A stretch of DNA of 64,000 nucleotides from Cenococcum geophilum 1.58 (lineage: Eukaryota; Ascomycota; Dothideomycetes; Gloniales; Gloniaceae), in the NCBI GenBank assembly GCA_001692895.1, contig KV748198.1, positions 373,214 to 437,213 on the forward strand. The letters are read 5' to 3'. Under the pieces are notes generated by a model, which was not told where the DNA came from, made no database searches, and saw only the letters and a list, made by a program, of their open reading frames with translations. Of the stretch, positions 24,743 through 36,500 are shown piece after piece (the stretch's first letter is position 1; every line of letters starts with the position of its first letter). Both the position numbers and the translations under genes were made by a program.

Positions 24743-25270
24743 TTAACCTTTTTTTATACCTTTTAATAAAGGCTATAAGACTTTCAAATTTACTTTAGTT
24801 ATACTCTATTAATTTATATACCTTCTATTAATTAGGTATATATAATTTTTATATAAATATTTTATTTAGAGTAGCTAATTACCTATATTTTACTAAGGGG
24901 CTTAATATTTCTACCTTAACTAGAGACTTAAGCTTTTTTTTTTTTTATAAATCCTATTTAAGTACCTAATTAGTAAGGAAGGCCTACTATATAGAAGTTA
25001 ATTGCTATTTGCATTAGTGCATAAATTGTCCTAGTAGTCTGCTATTTAATTATCGCTTAAAATTACCAAAGGGACACTATATATAAGCACTGCTTTTTAT
25101 ATAGACTTATAAACATTAGATTTACAATCTATAATTGTTTTTTATATATTCTACTTATTTTGGTCTATATTGATTAATTCGTTGTAGAGAAAATAGGTTG
25201 ACAAGTCGGTGGTTTGATTTTGGTTGGGTGGCCGAGTTTAGGGGCTAACCGAGTTCTAGGGGTCCGAGCT

Positions 25271-25720
25271 TACCTAAATTCGCGTGTTATATAGGAGCTT
25301 TAGATATCCTAAAAGTTTAACAGCTAGTTAAAGTTATTTATATTAGTTAGATTTTCTTACTAAGATCTTTAGTGGCTACCCTATCCTTATATTTTATAGC
25401 TAATTTCTATTTTATTTCTAGTAAAGCCTAAGGTAGTCTTTTTGGAGTAGGGGAGGAGGGTAATATTACGGTGCCGGTAGAAAACGGTAGACTATAGTAG
25501 AACTTAGTAAATAGCTATAGTTGCGCAACTAGAGAACTGTATTAAAAACCCTATTTTAAGTAGCGTTGCCTTTTTTTTTCTTTCCTTTCTTTAGCTTTAG
25601 ATCCTTTTTAATAGACTGTTAATTATATAGGCTTATATATACTAGATGGCAGCTTATATAAAGAAGAGAGAAATAAATTATAAAAGAATAGGGATAGGCG
25701 TTAGGATTCCTTATATATAG
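25271..25720 (+). mobile_element. Ty3/gypsy element remains (right part and 3' LTR)
   Basis: Continuation of the gypsy fossil interrupted at 15257. A purine-rich tract GGAGTAGGGGAGGAGGG (about 25,445-25,460) is followed by TATTACGGTGCC at 25464, the likely RIP-altered start of a 3' LTR. The right boundary is not clear. The preceding untranslated stretch resembles that before the 3' LTR of the element at 33511-39861, so the two are related. Confidence 0.55.
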
Positions 25721-26049
25721 TCTTTTATACTATTTTCTTATTATCTAATATTTATAAGCGATTTAGTATTTTACTAGGGAGCTATAAACCCCTAGCTTAG
25801 GGGTTTATAAACTACTAGGATATAGCTACTAGTTTATATTAAGCTGCTTAAGAAGGATTTATATATATAGAGCTATAGTGCTATAGCCTAGAGGCTATAT
25901 ACGTAGTATTATATATAGTATAATAGAATATATATAATAGAATAAAAATAAAAATAGGCATATATATATATCGTACTACTATACCTGTACCATTGAAATC
26001 TAGCTTAAAATTATAAGGTAACAAGCCCTATACCACTTAGCCACGGCAT
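25721..26049. other. AT-rich spacer
   Basis: RIP-type AT-rich sequence with TATA-rich runs; no gene. Read on minus, 26049-25985 contains an A-box-like GTGGCTAAGTGG and a weak B-box-like stretch, so a decayed tRNA-related sequence is possible but unproven. Confidence 0.35.
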
Positions 26050-26464
26050 GGAACAATATATATAAGCGAGGTGACTTCGTCACCTGACAATGCATCCCTC
26101 CCAATGGCGACTGTCCTCAGGCGCAACGCCCTGTCCCGTAGGCTCAGGGGCGCGGATCAGGCCAAGCTACGGCGACGCTCAAGGATGTGCTTGCGGCGCC
26201 CAATATATTGGACCCCGGCAGCTACAGCGCGGCGCCTGAAGAGGCCGCCTCGCGCTTCGGTCGCAGGCCGACCGGCAAAAAGGCTGTCCCCGACACAGCC
26301 CGGGGTTCGAAAGAGCCACGAAGCCTCGGGCAGTCACTATATGAGGTGGCTCCGCCACCCAGCCACAGCACAAATCTGTAAAAGGTAGGCGAGTGACTGC
26401 CAGGACGCTACGCATGGCTGTGCGGAACAATATATATAAGCGAGGTGACTTCGTCACCTGACAA
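26050..26464 (-). repeat. GC-rich unit with 41-bp direct terminal repeats
   Basis: Identical 41-bp repeats (26050-26090 and 26424-26464) contain the hairpin AGGTGACTTCGTCACCT. The 333-bp interior is strikingly GC-rich within AT-rich flanks. Read on minus, the left repeat starts TGTCAGGTGACG directly after GGGAGGGATGCAT, a purine tract nearly the same as that preceding the 3' LTR at 11265. This suggests a very small LTR-type element or a fragment of one. A RIP-altered relative lies at 10032-10166. No matching target duplication was found. One plus-strand frame (about 26,145-26,380) reads like protein-coding sequence, perhaps captured. Confidence 0.6.
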
Positions 26465-26509
26465 AAAACACTGTAAAATCTCTATAAATTACCTAATTAG
26501 CAAATTACG

Positions 26510-26604
26510 CGGATAGCGGACAGTTGGTGGGGCTTATTAAAGCCGTTAGTTAGTTAGCGATAGGGCTCTCACGCTCGCTAAACGCTGACTATTGGACACA
26601 CTGA
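26510..26604. repeat. Small inverted-repeat element remnant, second copy
   Basis: Ends in GCTGACTATTGGACACACTGA (26584-26604), matching the end at 5586-5606. AGCGGACAG lies at the left side in both copies and GCTCGCT-like sequence in the middle. Probably the same extinct non-autonomous DNA element. It lies about 200 bp upstream of the ankyrin gene. Confidence 0.5.
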
Positions 26605-26806
26605 CTGGTTTCGGGTTTCCTATATAAAATTGCGAAAATTTAAGTTAAGCCTTACCAAAACTCGTACTATAGGCCCTTAGACTTAAGGCCAGTAGATAGC
26701 TGATTGGTTAAAAGTAAGTGGCGTTGAGACTAGTGACACTTTAGTATTAGTGAGTGCGCCTTAAGTTCTGCCCTTGCCATCTGAGTCGCTTACTGAGATA
26801 AGCTTC

Positions 26807-29769
26807 ATGTTCACCCCGCTCCGATACATAGCCTTGGATTCAGAGCCCCGGATTCGGGGCCTTACAACCTCTCGCACTTCTTCGTCGGCGGCGGCGACAT
26901 CGAATCCTGCTTCCGAGACTAGCGATTCACCTGACCTTTCGCTTCTAGCGCGGANCATGTCTGCCTTTGTTGATACTAACGCTGCGAACTCTACACCAGC
27001 TCGCCTGGGGAACCGTTCCCAGCAGGCTGAGCAGCGGACAGTTGTAAAAACCCTGCCAACAACTCTCGACTATATAGTCAATGGAAAGCGAGCCCACATT
27101 TCAAATCAGCAGTATGAATGCTATGAGCATATTTGGCGTCAACTACCGCACCCTGTCCTTGGAGCAGTCGACGTCGAGGGTAAGGCATCGAGGAATTGTA
27201 CTGATAGGCTGAAATCATGGCTAATAAAGATCTAAAAGAGGATGTTGCTGCGAGTACGGTCAAAAGGTCAGGTCTGTCTGATGAGGATCTATACGACCTT
27301 TGGGATCTTGCTCTCTCAGCGCAGGTATCTTCTCTTGGCTGCCCCGACTATCGCGAGGGTTTCTTGAGTAAAGTCGAGTTCTACGTCTTGCTCTCGGAAT
27401 TGCAGGATAGAATCAGCATTCCGGTCGAGCAACTAGCAGCAAAGCTAGGATATAAACCAGCGCCACCTAATCGTAAGAATCCCTTCGCGAAGACTCGACA
27501 AACAGACAATATCCCTTTACCATCGCCCAAGGTACCCATCAACTCTACTATACAAGCACCCAGCATGGCGAACGTATACGATGAAAAAGAAGTTGTTCAA
27601 AGATCGGACACGAAGTCCCTCGTCGTCGCGCCAAACCCGACTGAAAACTCAGTACGGAATCTACCAATACCAATCTCCCTCGAAGTTCCCGAGAAGCCAC
27701 CCGTGCTTTCTGAGTCGGATATGGCTTATCTAGAATCTATAGGAAACAAGACCAAGGCAGAGGAATCACTGCTTCAGGAACAAACTGCACTTATTGACCT
27801 AGATAGCGAAAAGAATGCACCAGTACCGCTAAGGCTTGGAAGCTCTGACCAAGCGACACAATTCCAGCACCGGCCTATTTCGGATGACCTGTCGAGACTC
27901 CATCCAGACATATCTGAGTCGACTTTCGCTGAGGCAACAATCTCAGATAGTGCCCATAGCTTGAGAGAAACAGGTTCACGCGGCGATAGTGCAAGCAACT
28001 ACTCCGCTTCTCGTGTTAGTATTCTTGTGGACTCCTCGCGAACTGGAAGGAATCACTCTTCAACTCAATTCGAGAACGCACATGAGCTCTATTTGCCCTT
28101 GACAACGGCCGAGAGCGATCAACACGCAATTTTACTTCTCGAGCGCTTGAAAGCGGAAATTGACAATGGGGGTCGCAAAGCGAAATATCCGACAGATAAA
28201 CTCAGACTGTCAGTGTCACGTGGCGTTAATCCGCTTAAAAAATTTCGTAAGGAGACCACAGTTACACGTTATCCAGAACCCCTTGCTGCGGAAGCTCTTG
28301 AAGAAGCTGCTGCTCAAGGAAATGTCCCACTCATGGTCTCTCTCGTGAAATATGGAGCAGACGTCAAGTATGCTTCCACCGTGAAGAAATTACCGCACGA
28401 TGCCATCCAACGTGCTGCAATCCGTGGACACAGTCTTGCGGTCAACTTCCTGGCATCTCAAGGAGTTTTGCATGAGCAACTCGAGTATACCCTTTACCAT
28501 GCTTGTCATCATGCACATGTCGATATCGCGATCAGTCTGATTGAGAATTATGGGGCCAATATTTATTTGGACCATCTTTTGAAGAGGAGGATGAATTGCC
28601 CAAAATCAAATGGCCTCCAATCTCTAGCGTCAGTTGATTACATGTCGTATTCGTGCTTTGAAGCCATGGGCTTCATTGCGAACAAGTCAGATCGATCTAG
28701 GCTACTTGATTGTTTCCTGCGTCAGAAATCCTTTCAACTTGACAAAAATGTTAGCAAGCGATATACAAATGTCCCACAGGGCGACGTGGATTGCGCGAAG
28801 CTCACGGCATTGGGAGTTTTCACATCAATGCGGTGGACAGAGGGTGTGACTAGACTCCTGGAAGCCGGAGCCAACTGCGACGTAGGGGCCGTTTATACGG
28901 ATGATGATTCATCACGATTTTCTGGCTATCGCAGGCCCGTTACTCCGCTCTGTTGCCTCGGAAACATCGATTGGGCCGAAAGACCGGAGGAATCCTTCAC
29001 TATCGCCAGATTGCTTCTTAATCATGGTGCGCCCGCCAATGTCGACAACCATAACTTTCTGTTAACATGGGCGAAGCAACCCATCTTTCACCCGATTCGA
29101 CTGGGCAACTTGGCGGCCACGAAGCTCTTCCTCGAGCATGGCGCCGACGCAAATGCAACTTGCTATGTCCAGGGATTAGAAACCTCCTCGCTTTTGCAGC
29201 TTGCCGCTCATTATGGACACCTGGAAATCGTGCGTGGGCTCATTGATGCTGGTGCTGAGGTGTGTAAGGGCCAGCATCCTCCGCTCTGGATCGCCTGTGA
29301 CCTCGGGCATGAAGCAATCGTGACCGAGCTCCTACGCCTTCAAGCGCACAAGACCGGCGATGGGGCCGAGGACTGCCTGAAAGTTGCTGTTAAGCGCATT
29401 CGTCTGCCCATCACCCAACTCCTACTTGACGCAGGCCTAGAACCAACATCGGGGGTTCTCTCCGTCGCGCTGGCCATTGAGGCAAATCGCCAGCGGCAAT
29501 ATGGGTACATTGAGTTATTAGACCTACTCATGATTTACGGCGCGGAGCTTAAAGGAGTTCATATTTTGACAGCTATCGAAACCGATAATTACATCGGTCT
29601 GGAGCGGGTTATGGACCATGCTGCAAAACGGGGCACTCTTAAAGCTGGCATTCATCTAAAGACCAATAGGCAAGACCTTCTTTCCAGGACATATCTGAGC
29701 CATGCTCAATCTCTAGGGAAGAATAACTTTGTGCGATTGCTGCAGAGGCATGGGTTTCAGGGCAGCTAG
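26807..29769 (+). CDS. EH-like domain and ankyrin-repeat protein
   Basis: Two exons (26807-27179, 27230-29769) joined across a 50-bp GT-AG intron give 970 residues; the join makes VDVE|D|LKEDVAAS. Spliced, the N-terminal part resembles an EH (Eps15 homology/EF-hand) domain at about residues 87-185: QQYECYEHIWRQLPHPVLG, then GLSDEDLYDLWDLA and FLSKVEFYVLLSEL. A Ser/Pro-rich linker runs to about 420. Ankyrin-type helices fill about 470-970 (EALEEAAAQGNVPLMVSLVK, ARLLLNHGAPANVD, TKLFLEHGADANAT, EIVRGLIDAGAEV). This predicts a protein-binding scaffold, possibly in vesicle or endocytic traffic; the partner is unknown. The start at 26807 is the first in-frame ATG; the ATG at 26957 is an alternative. 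An unresolved base (N, 26955) falls in codon 50. Codon structure is intact despite RIP-degraded DNA on both sides. Confidence 0.85.
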
Positions 29770-30243
29770 AATTCTCTCGCCTTAGAAGGCTATTAAGCGG
29801 AAGCGACTATTCCTTACTAACTTATCTATAAGTCTAATAGTTAAAGCGGAGGCAAGAATATATGAACCTAGTATGCGAATAGTAGTAATCTTTAAAATAA
29901 AAATTTTTACTTTAATCTTCTATTAAAAGCCGAAGTATTAAGAAATAAAGTATTAGAGCCCGAACTCAAAGTATACTAAGGAGACTATTTATATTAATTA
30001 TATATCTTAAATATATAACTAATGGCAAATGTGGGCCAAGTTAGAGAAATAATATATTATTATTTATTTATTGCTTAACGCCCGATTCGGATCCCTATTA
30101 GGCCTATATAGACTATATTTAATATTAGTAAGGTTTTTAATAATCGAAATTCTAGCTAATAAAATATAGGCATTTGTTAATATTTGCGGTGTTAATATTA
30201 AATATTAGTAATAATTTAAATAAAATTATTATAATAGAATATA
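29770..30243. other. RIP-type AT-rich spacer
   Basis: No gene. It contains a 70-bp stretch (about 30,055-30,125, TTTATTTATTGCTTAACG and following) shared with 12,407-12,475, evidently the end of an unidentified repeat family. Confidence 0.5.
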
Positions 30244-30301
30244 TATAACGGGCTCTCCTAAAAGGTATATATTAGACGAGATAAATAAAGGTTTTATTAA
30301 T

Positions 30302-30864
30302 GGGCAATACTAGCCGGACACCCCCTAATTACTGCTCGCACACCCCCTCGAAACAGGCTTAGATCCTTCCTCCTCAGGTTAGAATATCACGTGTGTTTGA
30401 CTTGTTTACACCCAAATCGCGAAAATAACACCACGCACCTATACATAAATTAACACCTCGCATTTACGTTACCTTCTTATCTAAAGGCCTGCAATTGTAG
30501 AGCGTTATCGCGGTCGCCCGGCTAACTCTACGAATCGCATTAATAACTCTACTCAGCGGGAGCTCTCAGCATTCGAGCGAAATGCTAGCTGCACTACCCG
30601 CGCGCGAGCGCGGGCGCGGGTGCGGGCGTGCCCATAGAGGCAATCTACAGACGTTAAAATAGAGGCAGCAGCACCAAATCTAGTTCTTACAGCGCTTCGC
30701 AGAGCACTCCGCAGAGTTATTAGGTATGGGCGCGTGGTATTGTTTTCGCGATTTAAGTGTAAACAAGTCAAACACACGTGATATTTTAACCTAAGGAGGA
30801 AGGATCTAAGCCTGTTTCGGGGGGGTGTGTGCAGTAATTAGGGGGTGTCCGGCTAGTAGTGCCC
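30302..30864. mobile_element. Long-TIR MITE (563 bp) with 8-bp target duplication
   Basis: Inverted arms of about 150 bp, beginning GGGCAATACTAGCCGGACAC on the left and matching closely on the right, are flanked by TTATTAAT on both sides (30294-30301, 30865-30872). An 8-bp duplication suggests the hAT superfamily. There is no transposase; the GC-rich centre (GCGCGAGCGCGGGCGCGGG) shows no RIP. It sits in the 5' LTR of the gypsy element G. Confidence 0.88.
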
Positions 30865-33510
30865 TTATTAATATCCTACCAATGTCCTAAAAAAGGCATA
30901 GTTAGATATATAAAGGGTAAAGGGTTTTACTAGTATCTTAAAAGGATTATAAAGGGAGCTAGTTCTCCTCTAGAGAAGAACTAGTAATTAGTCTCTAAAT
31001 AGAAAAGGTTAAAAGTTTTTTTCCTTTAATATATAAAGCTTATTCTACCCTTATACCTTTAACTTACCTTTAACTTATATATAACACTATCGATTTAAGA
31101 ATTATACCTTCTAGTTAAACTGGCCTCTTATAATTCCAATTACTTATAATCCGTTACGGAAGAAACGTATAGCTATTAATTAACAATAACGGGCTATACT
31201 CCTTTACTCCCTAAACTAATGCCCTTACTATAAGAGGCTTAAAGAACTTCCCTAGAGGAGCGCATCCCCTCTATTTACGAAGGAGTAGACTAAGAAGCTA
31301 CGGCTAGTCCGCCTAACCTTATAAGACTATTAAAAACAACTACTACTAGGGAGTTATTAGAGCGGTTATTATATAAGACCTTATTAAAAAAAAGAGCTAG
31401 AGATATAATTAAGGTAAGCATATTAAAACTATTAAAAATAATTATAAGGATAAATAGAAGAAGTATAAATACCTTAAATATAAAGCGGACTTAAAGGAGT
31501 AACGCTATACTATACTATAGCGTTAAAAAACCCTAAATTTTATATAAAGGACCTTAATAAGTATAAGGGTGATAGTCTTTAGAACTATAATTGTCTTATC
31601 CATTAATATAAAACTATATTTCGGCTAGATCTAAAATAATACTTTAATAAGTATAATTAGACACTAATTATTTCTACCTTCCTATATAGCACCGTTAAGA
31701 GTTTATAGATATACTATAAGAAGAAACTTACTATACCCCTTAAATTTGGCAAATTTAAGTTTTAGTTAGTTAATTAGACCTAAAACCCTACTAATTAAAG
31801 GATAGATTATAACTAGTACTACTATAACGCTAAATAGAGAGAAGGCTGGAGTATAGTCTAGTTTATAAACTATTTAAAAGAACTAGAAGATAATATACCC
31901 TACTTAAATCTATAGGATAACTCTATATAACTTTACTAGCTACTCGCTAAGCTATAACCTAAGATTTGGCATATATAGGAAAGGGGCGAAATTTATACCT
32001 CTAAAGAAAAACTTATCTCTAAAGCTATTCGGATTAAGAACGCTAAAAGAAATAACTAAGGTAAGTAAAAGGAATAATATACTAATAATAAAGAGCGTAA
32101 AACTAAACCTAGCTTTAATAATAGGGGTAGATTTTAACCTAACTACTTTATAGAAGGATAACGCGAGTAGGCCTTATAGCCCTAGAGTAACGCTAGTTAA
32201 CCCTAAAATAATAATAGGCGGAAACCTAATCTAAATAAGTAGAATAAAAAGCTACGCGTCTATTATAACTGCGGTAAGAAAGGCTATATAAGCCGCTTCT
32301 ACTAGTAAAAAGAGTAAGAGTTAGCTTAATTAGGAAAAGAGAGAGCCTAGTAGATCTTTACTCCCTTATTCTAGGCTAGTAAGAGAAAGAGGGAGTAAGC
32401 TGCCGTATAGTTATTCCTGTCTCTATTTAAGTTAATAATAAATAGGTAACGTAAGACTGCCTTATAGACAGTGGCGTAAACATAGGGTTTATTTCTTAAT
32501 TACTAGTAAAAGAATTAGATTTAAACCTTAGCAGCTTACAGGTACGCACTATTTAAAGTATTAAAGGCTACCGGATTCTGTACTACGGAGAGTAGACTTT
32601 CCCCATAGCTAGCTAGGACGGCGATAGTCTATAAAATATATAGGAGATACGCTTCTACGCCGTAGAAATTAAGGGGTATAACCTTGTTTTGGGATACCTA
32701 TAGCTTTACCAAGTTAATCTAGATATTAATTAGCCTTTAGCCTCGTATTAATACCGGAAGTCTTAACTGCGTATTATAGTTAAAGATTAAAAAACCCTTT
32801 TAAGCTATATATAAGAAGAAGGGTGGGTATATATTATATATACTACTTTTAATAATAAAAATAAGGGTATAGGGTATTTATTTTTAGATATCCGGCTATA
32901 TATAATTAAGGAACTAAAGATTTTATAGAAATATATAGACTTAGAGGATATTTCTAATAAAGAGGCTATATAATCCTTACCTAACCCTATATTAGTTAAG
33001 CACGAGATAAATATAGGGTATAAGTAACCTCTTTTTAGACTACTATATAACCTATTAGAAAATAAGCTGGTGGTATTAGGTTAATATATAGTAGGCAATC
33101 TTTAAAGAGGATAGATTTGGCCTTCTACAAGCCCGGTAGGGGCACTAATCCTATTATACTTAAAAAGGACAAGACCCTCTATCTCTATATTAACTATTAG
33201 GCGCTAAATAAGATTATTATAAAGAATTACTACCTGCTACCCTTAATAGAGGAGCTTATTAGTAGACTATTAAGCGTAAAGATATTTATAAAATTAGATT
33301 TAAAATATATATACTATTAAATCCGGATTAAAGCTAGCGATAAGTAGTAAATAGTATTTTAAATATAGTATGGCCACTTTAAGTACCTAGTAATACTATT
33401 TAGGCTTAATAATACACTAGTAATATTTTAGGCCTATATTAATAAAGTATTATTTAACCTATTAGATATAATATATATAGTCTACCTTAATAATATTGTA
33501 GTTTACTTTA

Positions 33511-36500
33511 TGTTACGGAACCCCACCATAGGGGCCTCCATAGGAGAGCTCCGTGCTCTTATATACACCTCGCGTACAGCTTATATTAGCTACGCGTAGG
33601 TATATTACCTCCTTACGCCCTTAACCCTTATGATTGATCGCGTAACGTCTTATAGACTCCTTAAATAAATACGCTCTGTAGCTACTGCCCTCGTTCTATA
33701 ACATTACGTTGCGCCTTTTTACTACTAATACTTAGCCTATAACCAATTCTACGTCTCTATAATACTATAGGCGCTGCTAAAAGCAGCGTATCTATAAATT
33801 ACCTTACTTTATACTTCTAAAGAACCTATAATAGTAAGATAATATTTCTTACTAGCTATTATATTAAACCCAAAAAATAACCTAATACCTATACTTAACC
33901 TATAACGCCAATTAATTCTAGGAAAATTTAATTTATTAACCTTAGCCTTAACCCCTAAGGAGATAGACACTAATAATATCTTATTTTTTATTAACTATAT
34001 AACTATAAACAAGTAAATAGAAGGGCTACTACCTATTAAAATTAAAATATAAGACGCTAAGATGTTTATAAAAATAGTAGTATAAGATCCTAATAAATAC
34101 TACCGCCTTTTATAGAACTACTACCTAAAGCTTACATAAGCTAAAATGCGTACTGCCTAAGATTATAATATTATCTAAGACCTATAAGCTTATAAGGCGC
34201 TTACTGATAATATATATTAAGAAACTAAAAATAACCTCTGTGTATCTAAACGCAATATCTAATAATTAAAGAAAAATAAGATTACACTAATTGCTATAAT
34301 TACTAAAAAAAAAGGCATAATTAAATACTTATAATCTTAGCTTAATAAATACATTCGTAATAACGCTAGATACCTCTTTACTATATATAACGCCACCTAA
34401 GTCTCTACGCCCCTAGCAACTTTACCTACTTAATACTTAATAAAGGGTTAGCGCTAAGCAGCTTTACCTAATAGGAACCCCTACTAAAGTAGTAATAATA
34501 AAAGCTATAATAATTAGACCTAAACTACTACCGTAGGGTCTAATATATACTACCCTAATCCCCTAGCCTTTTAAGGAGACCGTAAGGAATATAGCTACTA
34601 GAAGATATAAATCCGTAAAAAACTAACTTAAAGCGCCTACCTTTTTCCTATAAATAATACTAAGATTGGCTATATTATTAGGCGAATAAAGGGTATACTA
34701 TTTAATAGACTCTTCGCCTAATAAGAGACTAGTAGCCCCTAGAAATAGCAGTCTTACTAAAAAGTCCTTAATAATCTTAACCTAATATACCGTAACTATA
34801 ACCTACTAGCTACTAACTAAGCTAAACTATATACCCTAAAAATAAGCCCTACTAAATTATTTAACGAGTTCTATATTAAATTCTAGGAATATACTAAAGC
34901 CCTTACCTAAGATAATACTAAAGACTAAAAAGATTTCCTTAAAAAAGTTACTTATCGCCTTAGTTATATAGCCGCTAGCTATAACTACAATAATATTTAT
35001 AAGATGGTAGCAGCCCTATGGAAGATTAAATAACAACTAAATTAGATTACTACTGCTAACCCTTACTTAAAGACCTCTCTATAAAAGCCCTCTAGGCCTA
35101 TTAAACCTATATATATTAAGCCACTAACGCCTACTACCTTAAGTACTACTAGAGCTAATATTAACCTCTTTATATTAACCTTTCTGTAAAACTCCTAGAT
35201 AGAGAGCGCGAGCTACTCTAAAAACTAGGACGCTACTATAAATACCGTTAAGAAGGCTATTATTATAATAACCTAAACTACCTAATAGCTAGGTTTAGTA
35301 TTTACTGCCTAATACCTAACCTAATACCCTAAATACTAAATACGTTGCTATATGCTACTACCGTATAAGATAAAGATATAGTAATAATAGTAAAATTAGA
35401 TATAGAAGCGGAAAACGCTAAGTCCTAGCCCTAAGTTATAGGTTAGGACGCCCTAATAATAGAGGGATCTATATATCGGCCTACTTAATAAGTAACTTAG
35501 TAAAAATAAATAAATAGAAATAGATAGTTTTACTTATAATAGGAACTACTGCCATAAAATAATATAAAAGCCGTTCTATAATTAACTATAGAGCTATTAA
35601 TTAATTTATAGATACCTAACTTATATATACTTATAACCTACCTACCTTACCCCTTACTAAAGCCCGCGCCCTATAACTTGCTAACGGTAGTTATGCCGTA
35701 TAGAAGATTACCTATATAGTATAACTCTACTTAGATATAAACGAGCACTAGAAAGAGCTTTAGGCCTATATTATACTACTTACTAACTACCCTATTACCC
35801 TTAAAATAAGCTAGCTTAAATAATATAACCTCACTATTAACTAGAAAAAGAGAAAAGTAACCTTTAACTCTAAATACTATAGAGAGACTTACCTAGGATA
35901 TAGCCTAGCCGCCTCTATTTACTTACTAGGATATTAACCTAAGAAACCCCCTATTACTCTACCTATAATTAACTACTACTATATAAGTGCCGTGGCCTTC
36001 TACTATATAGCACATAGGAAAGGCTAGACCGTTACTATAGCTTCCTAATTATAACTATATAAGCTTAATAAAGAATAAAACTATGTCCTCTATAGTAATA
36101 GGATAGATATAGTCGACCTTTAAAAAAATAACGCCCTTGCGAAACTCTACAGACTTTTACCTTTAGACTTTAAAAAGTTTATAAAACTTAAAAAAGGAAT
36201 TACTAACAAAGAACTCCATAAGCTCCTCCTTAAGAGGTACTATAACTTTATTAATATATGCTTATAAAAGGGCGTAGATATACTCCCCCTATATTAACCT
36301 AATAACTATACTATTAATATTAAATAAGAAAAAGCGCTACCTTATAAGAGACCCTACCTAATATTAAAAGACAAACTTCTAGTTATAAGAAAGTATATTA
36401 ACGAGTACCTTAATAAAGGGTTTATTTGTCCTAGTATATTACTAGTAGCCGCCCCTATCTTTCTTACTAAAAAACTAAAAGGAGGTATTTAATTTTACGT

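Larger units (their letters stand above)
15257..25270 (-). mobile_element. Fot1/pogo-like DNA transposon, split by two nested LTR elements
   Basis: Ends are inverted repeats: AGCTCGGATCCCTAGAACTC at 15257 matches the reverse complement of the right end at 25270. Similarity extends about 40-55 bp and includes repeated ACTCGG motifs. TA flanks both sides (15255-15256, 25271-25272). Removing the insertions at 16108-18477 and 18854-24742 and their duplications leaves about 1.75 kb, a normal size for Fot1-type elements. The right remnant, read on minus, retains traces of the N-terminal psq-type helix-turn-helix (IYSVPLVILSDN). The transposase is riddled with stop codons from RIP-type changes, so the element is dead. 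Remaining pieces are 15257-16107, 18478-18853 and 24743-25270. Confidence 0.8.

Noticed and set aside
25985-26049. tRNA gene on minus (A-box-like GTGGCTAAGTGG)
   Set aside because: No acceptor or anticodon stem of sufficient pairing could be drawn; at best a decayed tRNA-related sequence.
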